From Saprospiraceae bacterium (GTDB taxonomy: Bacteria > Bacteroidota > Bacteroidia > Chitinophagales > Saprospiraceae), in contig JABWBR010000011.1 of assembly GCA_013360405.1 (NCBI GenBank), forward strand, positions 1 to 64,000: a stretch of 64,000 nt of DNA, in the 5' to 3' direction. A program made the position numbers and the translations under genes. Positions 1 to 7,386 of this stretch are shown here, in pieces; the stretch's first letter is position 1; every line of letters starts with the position of its first letter. The notes under the pieces are model-generated. The model saw nothing but the letters and a program-made list of their open reading frames with translations, was not told the origin of the DNA and did no database searches.

Positions 1-1217
1 GAATTGCCCGGTACACTCCGTAACGGTATACTCTCCTGCGCTATTAGTTATTTTAGCGCAATTCTGGCTGCTACTTTCTTCAAATACGTTAATGCGAACG
101 TCATCCATTGGATCGAATTCATAACCGGTAGGTGAGCGCCTTATTCTGGTTACTTTTCCTTTTTGCGCCACATAAAATATATTGGGCTGTGTAATATTGC
201 TGCACTCGGGCAGCACATTATCCAGCAAAAAAGCTCGGTTGGGGTGAGTGAGGAGTGAGGCAAGCAATACATTGAGTTGTATCGGAGTGAAGTGATCGCG
301 AAAAGAATAATTTGACATTAGGTTTGTGCGGTCAGGGTTATATTCATACGGCAGAGGTATGCCATTTTCAATTACAATGCAGGGGTTGGTTCCCGGATCG
401 GGGCACATAATATAGTTATAACCCTGAGTAGTAAATGATTCATTCCCCGGATCAACCGGCGTATCGGCAATGAAATCGCCAGTGCAGGAAGGGCATGTCA
501 TTTCAGCACAACCATTGCAATCCTGACACCCTGGGCTCCAGATTGGATGGGGATTGCAACTATTGTCCGGCAAGTATGTGATCTTCAAAAATGAGGTATG
601 TTCCAAACCGAAATTATGCCCTAATTCATGTGCAAGGTTAATAGCAGACCCAACTCCCACTAATGCCACAGCAGCGTATTCTTGTCCAACAACTGACGCC
701 GTGCCAAGCGCCCCCTCATCTAACCGCTTAACAATGTATACATTAACAGTCTCTACGTTATGAGCAGCAGCGTACAAATCAGCAACGCCAGACTCCTCAT
801 TTTGCAACGACGTGTTATTTATCGCATTCGTAGAAATGTCGCATACGTAAAATTTCATACCATTATCGTAATACGTATTCGTTTCTTCCACCATTTCAAA
901 AATCTCGTAGATGATATAGTCCAGGGGCGCATCCACGGGGGGATTGCCGCTATCGTCATTAACCAGGTAAAAATGTATAGGTATTTCGTATATCGTATTC
1001 AATGAAGATGCAGGTACGTTCAGGCTAATCAAACTTCGCGCAGCGAGTATCTCTTCACTTGTACTTTCAGGCGTTCCGCAGATGTTCAATTGTTGCGCGT
1101 GTAACAGTGGTAGGTTCAACAAAAACGACAGTAAGATACTAATGCAAACAACCCGTGTGCATTGTGTGTGTGTGTGTGTCGACGCAAAATGTCAGTAACA
1201 ATCATCAGATTTTTCAT
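1..1217 (-). pseudogene. secreted M43-like zinc metalloprotease, 5' part, start out of frame (possible phase-OFF)
   Basis: The minus strand is open from about 1190 to the window edge and runs off position 1, so the C-terminus is missing. The reading contains the zinc site HELGHNFGLEH (about 596-637) and a downstream Met-turn-like stretch, LMSNYS, followed by a phenylalanine/glutamine segment, the arrangement of M43 (pappalysin/cytophagalysin) metalloproteases. A hydrophobic signal core (ISILLSFLLNLPLLHA) ends at about 1096, so export is expected. The only plausible start, ATG at 1217, is separated from this frame by a (TG)8 tract at 1163-1178 (CA on the coding strand). With eight units the ATG frame stops after the tract; with seven or ten units it would join the signal peptide in frame. 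No ATG, GTG or TTG lies in the protease frame between its upstream stop and the signal core. The choices are phase variation, a pseudogene or a sequencing slip. Confidence 0.8.
1163..1178. repeat. (TG)8 dinucleotide tract inside a gene start
   Basis: Eight perfect TG units lie between the ATG at 1217 (minus) and the signal peptide of the metalloprotease. Gain or loss of units by slippage shifts the reading frame; the in-frame counts are 7, 10, 13 and so on. Confidence 0.85.
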
Positions 1218-1501
1218 AATACTAAATTTTAATATGATACAATAAAAGATCAACACGACTGAGAGGAAAAACAAAATACTGATTTTTTTATATTCAAGAA
1301 CAATTTATTTTCAAAAAAAATATTGAATTCAACGCATAATTGGTTAAACAAAATTGGGAGGGATAATCAGATTATTCAGGAGCGCAAAGTCATGCACATA
1401 AATTAACGGTGGCGGTACAATAAGAACAGTGTATACAACGGCAAAAAGGTTGTCATTGGTATAGCGACGCCCCGCCTTAAAACGTATCTTTACCCAAATT
1501 T
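1218..1501. other. AT-rich intergenic region, divergent promoters
   Basis: No coding frame. The segment 1218-1370 is very AT-rich and separates the metalloprotease (minus) from the DinB-like gene (plus), so promoters for both should lie here. I could not identify a convincing -33/-7 pair. Confidence 0.4.
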
Positions 1502-2068
1502 ATGGAAATGAACACATCCCTTGCCGACAATTTCCTGGAAAGCTCCAGGTACCTGTTCCGTTACTATAAAGGCCTGGCCGACAAAGCGATGGCCCAAATC
1601 GACGGTAATGCGTTGATGCATCAACCCGATCCCAACTCCAATAGCATCGCGCTGATTGTCAAACACCTGAGCGGCAATATGTTGTCGCGGTGGACCGACT
1701 TTCTCACTTCCGACGGCGAAAAGCCCTGGCGGCAGCGCGACGAGGAGTTTGAAGGCGCCTATCCCAGCAAAGAAGCCCTGCTGGAAGCCTGGGAAAAAGG
1801 CTGGCAATGCCTCTTCGACGCCGTGGACCCGCTTACCGCCGCCGATATCGAGCGCATCGTGTATATCCGCAACGAAGGCCACACGGTGATGGAAGCCATC
1901 CAGCGGCAGATAGCGCATTACAGTTACCACGTGGGACAGATCGTTTTCCTTGCCAAGCACTTGCGTGGCGCGCAGTGGCAGTCGCTGTCGATCCCCAAGG
2001 GCAACTCGCAGGTATTTAATGCCGAAAAATTTGAACAGGATAAACAACGCAAGTTTTTTACCCAATAA
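1502..2068 (+). CDS. DinB-superfamily protein (DUF1572-like)
   Basis: 188 residues forming a predicted four-helix bundle. The sequence matches the DUF1572 branch of the DinB/YfiT superfamily: an N-terminal helix ending YRYYKGLADKAM, then SIALIVKHLSGNMLSRW (first metal His), and a C-terminal HYSYHVGQIVFLAKHL helix with the other His ligands. Members bind a divalent metal; some are thiol-dependent transferases (bacillithiol or mycothiol type), but most have no known reaction, and I assign none here. It ends 12 bases before the GGGP synthase gene, so the two are probably co-transcribed. Confidence 0.85.
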   Translation: MEMNTSLADNFLESSRYLFRYYKGLADKAMAQIDGNALMHQPDPNSNSIALIVKHLSGNMLSRWTDFLTSDGEKPWRQRDEEFEGAYPSKEALLEAWEKGWQCLFDAVDPLTAADIERIVYIRNEGHTVMEAIQRQIAHYSYHVGQIVFLAKHLRGAQWQSLSIPKGNSQVFNAEKFEQDKQRKFFTQ

Positions 2069-2080
2069 CCCACCGGCCCC

Positions 2081-2815
2081 ATGATATATACTTCTCTACT
2101 GGAAGCCAGGGCCGGCGGGGGCAAAAAACTGGCCGTATTGATCGACCCCGACAAAACCGATCCCGGCAAATTGCCCGCACTGGCGGCATTGGCTAAGCAG
2201 ACCGGGGTGCATTACTTTCTCATAGGTGGCAGCCTGCTAGTGAACGACCACCTGGGGCAGTGCATCCGCACAATCAAGGATCACTGCGATATTCCTGTGG
2301 TGCTTTTTCCCGGCAATACCCTGCAGCTCCATGCCGACGCCGACGCCATCCTGTTGCTTTCGCTCATCTCGGGCCGCAATGCCGAGTTTCTCATCGGAAA
2401 ACATGTAGTAGCAGCGCCCTGGCTGCGGCAAAGCAAACTCGAAATACTGCCTACCGGTTATATGCTCATCGACGGTGGCGCGCTTACTTCGGTAGGCTAT
2501 ATGAGCAATACTACGCCCATACCTTCCAATAAAAAAGATATCGCCGTGTGTACGGCTATGGCCGGCGAAATGCTCGGGCTGAAACTTCTATACCTCGAAG
2601 CGGGCAGCGGCGCCCCGCAACCGGCGCCTCCGGCTATGATAGCAGCAGTACGCCAGGCCGTTGATATTCCGCTTATCGTGGGGGGCGGTATTCGCACGCC
2701 CCGTCAGGCACATGACGCCCTGCAAGCCGGCGCCGATATGATTGTGGTGGGCAGCCTGATAGAAGAAAACCCGGATGGGTTGGCGGGGATTGCTGATGTG
2801 GTTGTTAGCACTTAG
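2081..2815 (+). CDS. geranylgeranylglyceryl phosphate synthase family protein
   Basis: 244-residue TIM barrel of the PcrB/GGGPS family. Visible signatures are the N-terminal LIDPDK, HYFLIGGSLL, the VVLFPGN loop, GYMLIDGG, LYLEAGSGAP and the C-terminal phosphate-binding IVGGGIRTP and ADMIVVGSLIEE. The family joins sn-glycerol 1-phosphate to a polyprenyl diphosphate; archaea use it for ether lipids, and Bacteroidota carry homologues that show the same chemistry in vitro, with an uncertain cellular product. It follows the DinB-like gene closely and ends at a heptad-repeat hairpin that separates it from the convergent TolC-like gene. Confidence 0.9.
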   Translation: MIYTSLLEARAGGGKKLAVLIDPDKTDPGKLPALAALAKQTGVHYFLIGGSLLVNDHLGQCIRTIKDHCDIPVVLFPGNTLQLHADADAILLLSLISGRNAEFLIGKHVVAAPWLRQSKLEILPTGYMLIDGGALTSVGYMSNTTPIPSNKKDIAVCTAMAGEMLGLKLLYLEAGSGAPQPAPPAMIAAVRQAVDIPLIVGGGIRTPRQAHDALQAGADMIVVGSLIEENPDGLAGIADVVVST

Positions 2816-2896
2816 CAGTCAGCAGTCAGCAGTCAGCACTCAGCACTCAGTTGCTAAGACCTGCTGAGTGCTAAGTGCTGTTAGCTGACTGCTATC
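2816..2896. repeat. heptad-repeat hairpin between convergent genes
   Basis: The left half is a run of 7-bp words (CAGTCAG, CACTCAG) and the right half carries related words in reverse complement (TGCTGAG, TGCTAAG, TGACTGC), so the transcript of either strand can fold. It fills the whole gap between the convergent GGGP synthase and TolC-like genes, where a bidirectional terminator would sit. There is no long T-run. Confidence 0.8.
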
Positions 2897-4159
2897 CTAC
2901 AGGGTATCCAGGGAAGGCGACAGATAATTGCGCAGCGGCTCGGCGCCGGCTGCGCCGCTGACATAGAGGAGCTCCACATAACATTGCGCGACTTCGTAGG
3001 CTATTTCAATCTGATTGATTACTTGCTTTTGCTTAATAAGTCGGAGGCGCAGGATATCAACGGCTTCGAGGTTGGTGAGGGCGACGGGGCTGTCCAGCAA
3101 GCGTTGTACGGGGCTTTTTTGGTTATCGGCGAGCAGGCTGCGTTGTTGTTCGATGAGGTTATTGAGTTTGAGGGCTTGTTGCTCCAGTAGTTGGCGTTGA
3201 GCTATGGCCGTCCATTGGAGGTCGTTTTCGGCCTGGTGCACGGCGAGTGCCTGTTCGCGTTGATTGACGCGCCTACTGCCGGGGATGGGCACATTGAGGC
3301 CGATGCGGGCGGAAAAATCCCTTTGCAATTGGAAAGGTTCTACCGGCCTTTGGTAGTCTATTTGAAAAAAATTAAAAATATCGAATTGTCTGGCTTTTTC
3401 CAGTCGCCATTGGGCCTGTTCCAGTTGTACGTCGAGGGTTTTGATAGCTAGTTCCGGCGAAACGGATTGCGTGCCGGCCAAAAGTGAAGCGGCTACCTGG
3501 GCCATCTGTTCGGGGCCGATAAAGGCGTCAAACTGCAGGTCGATATCTCCTGATGCATTCATCCAGCGCTTCAACAATTGGAGCGCCTCCGCTTTTTCGC
3601 CGCGCAATTCCATCAGTTTATCGTGGGTATCGTAGCCGTCTTCTTCGGCGTCGATGATATCTACCACGTCAACCTTGGCGCCTGCGGCCAGCAGATAACT
3701 GTATGCCTGGCGGGTGGTATCGTACATTTGCGCGAGTTGTTCGTGCGCAGTGATGAGTTGCGGCAGAAAATACAAATCGCATAGTGCGGAATAGCGCTCT
3801 ATCAGGGATTCCTGGAGTAGCGCCCTGCGTTCGGCCTTAGTGATATCTACTTCGAGATTGTGAATAGCTTTCTGTCGTTTAATTTGGCGAAAGCCATTAG
3901 CCGAAAATCGGATAGCGGCGCGTTGTTCGTTGAGGTATAAATCGTCGGGGCCGTAGCGAAATTCGAGTTCGTCGAGCCAGGGCAGGTAGAGCGGATTATT
4001 TTGTAAAAAAACAGTTTCGCTTTGCTTCAACACCAGGCGTTGATCTTGCAAAGCAGTTGCCAGTACGGTGGCAGCACCCACCACCACGGGGTCGGACGGC
4101 TGGATTGATCCGCTCCAGGCCATAACGCCGCATGCCAGCAATATCGTCTTGATCGTCAT
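2897..4159 (-). CDS. TolC-like outer-membrane efflux protein
   Basis: 420 residues with an N-terminal signal and long amphipathic helices broken by short loops, as in TolC family channels; residues about 60-210 and 235-410 form the two halves. The pairing with an HlyD-type adaptor immediately upstream supports the call. The start ATG overlaps the stop of the adaptor gene by four bases (ATGA), so the two are translationally coupled. It is shorter and more divergent than classic TolC. Role: outer-membrane exit duct of the three-gene export operon 5894-2897. No inner-membrane ABC or RND pump lies in the operon. Confidence 0.7.
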   Translation of the reverse strand: MTIKTILLACGVMAWSGSIQPSDPVVVGAATVLATALQDQRLVLKQSETVFLQNNPLYLPWLDELEFRYGPDDLYLNEQRAAIRFSANGFRQIKRQKAIHNLEVDITKAERRALLQESLIERYSALCDLYFLPQLITAHEQLAQMYDTTRQAYSYLLAAGAKVDVVDIIDAEEDGYDTHDKLMELRGEKAEALQLLKRWMNASGDIDLQFDAFIGPEQMAQVAASLLAGTQSVSPELAIKTLDVQLEQAQWRLEKARQFDIFNFFQIDYQRPVEPFQLQRDFSARIGLNVPIPGSRRVNQREQALAVHQAENDLQWTAIAQRQLLEQQALKLNNLIEQQRSLLADNQKSPVQRLLDSPVALTNLEAVDILRLRLIKQKQVINQIEIAYEVAQCYVELLYVSGAAGAEPLRNYLSPSLDTL

Positions 4160-5178
4160 TTGCCGAGCTCGTTAGTCATGGTAATCATCACCTTTTCGCC
4201 GATATAAAAGGGCGTATTGGGGGGTAATTGGATATAAATTTCGCGGCCCCAGGCTCGCACTTCCGGGAACTTGCGCAGCCTGGTAGGTAGTTCTACGAGT
4301 TGGGGACTGCTACTTACCAGCGTGCCTTTTACAGCTTGTAATTCGCGTGCGGAAGAGTTCAGCGAGACCGTATCGCCGAGCTTAAAGGCGAGGTCTACCG
4401 ACTCGTGAATAAAGCCCCTTATCTTGGCGGGTGAAGTAGAATGCAATTTAGTTAGCGTGGTAAAGTTTTGCACCATCTCGCCCAAATTGACCGGCAAGTC
4501 GGACACAAACCCGTCGATGGGGGCCAATAGTACCAGGATGCGCTTTTCGTTGCGAAGGGTATTGATTTCGTAGTTGATCTGGTTTATTTGCATTGCGATA
4601 GCCGCATCTTCGCCGGCTTGCTTTTGTTTTAATTGCTGGATTTGCTTTTTCAGCGGGTCTTGCAGTTGGCGGATAGATTCTTCGAGCACGGCGATTTCTT
4701 GTAGCTGTACCTGGTTGTACGACTGGTTTTCCTTGATAGCTTCATTTTGCTGGCGGCCTATCGCCTGCCGGAGTTGGGACTGTACGGCCGCTTCGGTGCG
4801 CAGCACGTTGACTTCCGACTCCAGTTCGCTTTTTTTCGCCTCGTATTGCGATTGCAGCAGGGCTATCTCGTTGCGAAGGGCTACTATATTTTCACTGCGT
4901 TGGGATTGCAATTGCTCGATGGCAAACTGTTTTTCCTCGATCTCTTTGTCCAGTTCCGGCTGGGCAAGCAACATCAGTGTATCGCCGGCTTTTACCTTGT
5001 CGCCAACGGCTACAAAAAGCGCGGTGACCTGCACGTCGTAATCCACGCTAAGCACCCGCTCATCGGTTTCTGCGGTGCCGAAAAAGACGTTCACATTCTG
5101 GTGTTCAAAATTTTCTTTGATCCAGAAGATGCCGAGCAGTGCGATCAACAAAAACAAATAGAGGATATTGAATTTCAT
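4156..5178 (-). CDS. HlyD-family membrane fusion protein
   Basis: 340 residues: one N-terminal transmembrane anchor (about residues 5-20), a first lipoyl half (VQVTALFVAVGDKVKAGDTLMLL), a long coiled coil rich in Gln/Glu (about 75-205), a second lipoyl half (RILVLLAPIDGFVSDLPVNLGEMV) and a C-terminal beta barrel. This is the standard order of periplasmic adaptors of type I and tripartite exporters. It lies between a DUF4956 membrane protein and a TolC-like channel in one minus-strand operon. Confidence 0.85.
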   Translation of the reverse strand: MKFNILYLFLLIALLGIFWIKENFEHQNVNVFFGTAETDERVLSVDYDVQVTALFVAVGDKVKAGDTLMLLAQPELDKEIEEKQFAIEQLQSQRSENIVALRNEIALLQSQYEAKKSELESEVNVLRTEAAVQSQLRQAIGRQQNEAIKENQSYNQVQLQEIAVLEESIRQLQDPLKKQIQQLKQKQAGEDAAIAMQINQINYEINTLRNEKRILVLLAPIDGFVSDLPVNLGEMVQNFTTLTKLHSTSPAKIRGFIHESVDLAFKLGDTVSLNSSARELQAVKGTLVSSSPQLVELPTRLRKFPEVRAWGREIYIQLPPNTPFYIGEKVMITMTNELGK

Positions 5179-5201
5179 AGCATGATACTCGGTTACAGCC
5201 T

Positions 5202-5894
5202 TTACATAAAGGGATTCATATCTACCTGCTTGCTAAAGCGGCGAGGTATAGCCGGTGTGGCTTCCAGGTCTTTGAGCAGGGCGGGCCTGTCTTGCTCGCG
5301 GCGCATAATCAGCACGTAGTCGTACTCCCACTGTTTTTCCTGGGTAGCTTCTGTGACCACCCTTATCGACTGCTGGCTCCAGTAGCGGCAGTAGATTTTC
5401 AACAATTGCTCCACGGCGGCCACGGCTTCGGGGTCTTCGGGTAGCCGCACCCGGAGTTCCCAGATCACATTATTGCCCACATTAAAAGGCGAAAACCGCA
5501 GGATTACCGTCACGAGGCAAAACCCGAAAGCGCCGATTACCGCAATATAAAACCCCGACACGCCGCAGGCTATGCCGGTGCCGAGGGCGGCAAACATAAA
5601 TACGATATCGCGCGGGTCGCGCAGGGTAGTGCGAAAGCGAATAATGGCCAGGGCGCCCAGCATTCCGAGTCCCGTAGCCACGCTATCGCCAATAGCCTGC
5701 ATAATAGTAGTAGCTACCAGCGAACTGAGTATCAGCGCCTGCAGGAAATTGGGATTCCGTATGGTATGCGGCGAAGTTTTTTCGTAAGTAATGGCAATAA
5801 TAGAGGACAATAAAAAAGCCAGGAGGAAGGTAAACAATACCATCTCCAGCGTAGGGTTTTCGATTTTTGAATAAAGCGATAAAAATTCCTGCAT
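5202..5894 (-). CDS. DUF4956 membrane protein
   Basis: 230 residues with about four membrane helices in the first 140 (LEMVLFTFLLAFLLSSIIAI, ALILSSLVATTIMQAI, GLGMLGALAIIRFR, DIVFMFAALGTGIACGVSGFYI) and a soluble C-terminal domain of about 80 residues. The motif ALAIIRFRTTLRDPRDIVFMF is the hallmark of DUF4956. Homologues elsewhere sit with VTC-type polyphosphate or CotH-like genes; their function is unknown. Here it is first in an operon with HlyD-like and TolC-like genes, 23 bases upstream of the adaptor, so it may act as their inner-membrane partner. That is inference only. Confidence 0.85.
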   Translation of the reverse strand: MQEFLSLYSKIENPTLEMVLFTFLLAFLLSSIIAITYEKTSPHTIRNPNFLQALILSSLVATTIMQAIGDSVATGLGMLGALAIIRFRTTLRDPRDIVFMFAALGTGIACGVSGFYIAVIGAFGFCLVTVILRFSPFNVGNNVIWELRVRLPEDPEAVAAVEQLLKIYCRYWSQQSIRVVTEATQEKQWEYDYVLIMRREQDRPALLKDLEATPAIPRRFSKQVDMNPFM

Positions 5895-5981
5895 CGCCGG
5901 TCGCTATGTTAATTGAATATTAAGAGGCCAATGTTAGTGAGGTTTTTCCTTAGAATCAAATATTTCGTTGAGGTTTAATTG

Positions 5982-6132
5982 TCAGCTATCAGCTATCAGC
6001 AGTCAGCACTCAGCACTCAGCACTCAGCAGTCAGCAGTCAGCAGTCAGCACTCAGCAGTCAGCAGTCAGCACTCAGCTTCTCTGACCTGACTGCTGAGTG
6101 CTAAGCGCTAAGTGCTGACTGCTAAGTGCTGA
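5982..6132. repeat. long heptad-repeat hairpin array
   Basis: About 150 bases of tandem 7-bp words: CAGTCAG/CACTCAG from 5998 to 6076, then the complementary set (TGACTGC, TGAGTGC, TAAGCGC, TAAGTGC) to 6130. The centre holds GCTTCTCTGA (6077-6086), whose exact complement TCAGAGAAGC (6132-6141) is the last coding stretch of kdsD, so the gene end itself closes the hairpin. The array lies directly 3' of kdsD and 5' of the DUF4956 operon. Confidence 0.85.
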
Positions 6133-7101
6133 TCAGAGAAGCCCCTCCCTGATCAAATCGTGGAGATGGATAAATCCGAGATAAAAATTATCCTCTGCCA
6201 CGATCAGTTGGGTAATACTATGTCGACGCATGAGGTCGAGCGCTTCCACGGCGAGTTCGTCTTTGCCGATTGTTTTGGGGGCGTGCGACATCAGGTCTTG
6301 CGCCTGGAGGCTCGAGAAATCGCCGCTGCGTTCCAGCATGCGGCGCAGGTCGCCGTCGGTAATAATGCCGCAGAGGCGGCCTTGGTCGTCGAGTACTGCG
6401 GTAGCGCCCAGGCGCTTGGAGGTCATTTCCAGGATAGTGCGTTGCAGCGAATCGTGGAGGTAGACTTGTGGTTTTTCGTTGTGGGTATACAAGTCGCGTA
6501 CGCGCAGGTAGAGTTGTTTACCCAGGGCGCCGCCGGGGTGAAACTGGGCAAAATCGCTGGGAGTAAAGCCGCGCAGGGCCAGCAGCGAAGTAGCCAGCGC
6601 ATCGCCCAGGGCCATTTGTGCCGTGGTGCTGGCGGTAGGGGCGAGGTTATTGGGGTCGGCTTCTTTGTCAACGGGCGTCAGCAGCACGAAGTCGGCCTGT
6701 TTGCCCAAGTAAGAATCGGGATTGGCCACCATGGCGAAAAGCAGGTTGCCCATATTCTTGAGCAGCGGCACCAGCACCTTGATCTCGGGGGTATCGCCGC
6801 TTTTCGACAGGCACATCACGATATCGCCGGGGCGGATCATGCCCAGGTCGCCGTGAATGGCATCGGCGGCGTGCATAAACAAGGCCGGTGTTCCCGTAGA
6901 ATTAAAGGTGGCCACCATCTTTTGGGCTACGATAGCGCTTTTGCCTATACCGGTCACGACGAGTCGCCCCGTACCCCTGAAAACATGTGTTACACAGGCT
7001 GTAAAACTGCTATTAATGCTTGATTTTAAAGCATTTATCGTAAATGCTTCAATGTCCAGCGTTTCCAATGCAGTTTTTATGATGAGTTGTTCGGAAATCA
7101 C
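6133..7101 (-). CDS. kdsD: D-arabinose 5-phosphate isomerase (KpsF/GutQ family)
   Basis: 322 residues. An N-terminal SIS domain (about 40-175: VTGIGKSAIVAQKMVATFNSTGTPALFMHAADAIHGDLG, then CLSKSGDTPEIKVLVP) is followed by FHPGGALGKQL and two CBS domains (about 205-320). The domain order and length match KdsD/KpsF isomerases, which convert ribulose 5-phosphate to arabinose 5-phosphate, the first committed precursor of the Kdo sugar of lipopolysaccharide. The final Leu-Leu-stop lies inside the right edge of the heptad hairpin. It reads as a single gene, convergent with nothing and divergent from recQ. Confidence 0.93.
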   Translation of the reverse strand: MISEQLIIKTALETLDIEAFTINALKSSINSSFTACVTHVFRGTGRLVVTGIGKSAIVAQKMVATFNSTGTPALFMHAADAIHGDLGMIRPGDIVMCLSKSGDTPEIKVLVPLLKNMGNLLFAMVANPDSYLGKQADFVLLTPVDKEADPNNLAPTASTTAQMALGDALATSLLALRGFTPSDFAQFHPGGALGKQLYLRVRDLYTHNEKPQVYLHDSLQRTILEMTSKRLGATAVLDDQGRLCGIITDGDLRRMLERSGDFSSLQAQDLMSHAPKTIGKDELAVEALDLMRRHSITQLIVAEDNFYLGFIHLHDLIREGLL

Positions 7102-7386
7102 GACAAAATTTTATATTTTTGGCATCCTTTTTCGAAAAAACGATTAGTTGGTGCGGGCTTCGAAAAAAAATACCCAGAAAAACAATATGAATAAGCAAAA
7201 CTTTTCCTATTTTGTTTTGCAACCCCGCCCATATAGAGAGCAAACACAATGAGGATGTTGTCGTAATAATGGAATTTTATTTCGCAACACCGACCAGTAA
7301 ACGATTATTGTTCTGCAATTCCTCGGGGCGCATCACAATTCCCAAGGTGTGTCCAACTTTGGATTTGCAAAAATACGCAAAAAGCA
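7102..7386. other. intergenic region, kdsD/recQ divergent promoters
   Basis: No coding frame of note. The first half is AT-rich. A TATTTTTG box lies near 7113 on the plus strand, but no TTG sits at the usual distance, so I do not call a promoter. Confidence 0.3.

Noticed and set aside
554-1005. Two short plus-strand frames at the left end
   Set aside because: They lie opposite the metalloprotease frame, which has a clear zinc motif and signal peptide.
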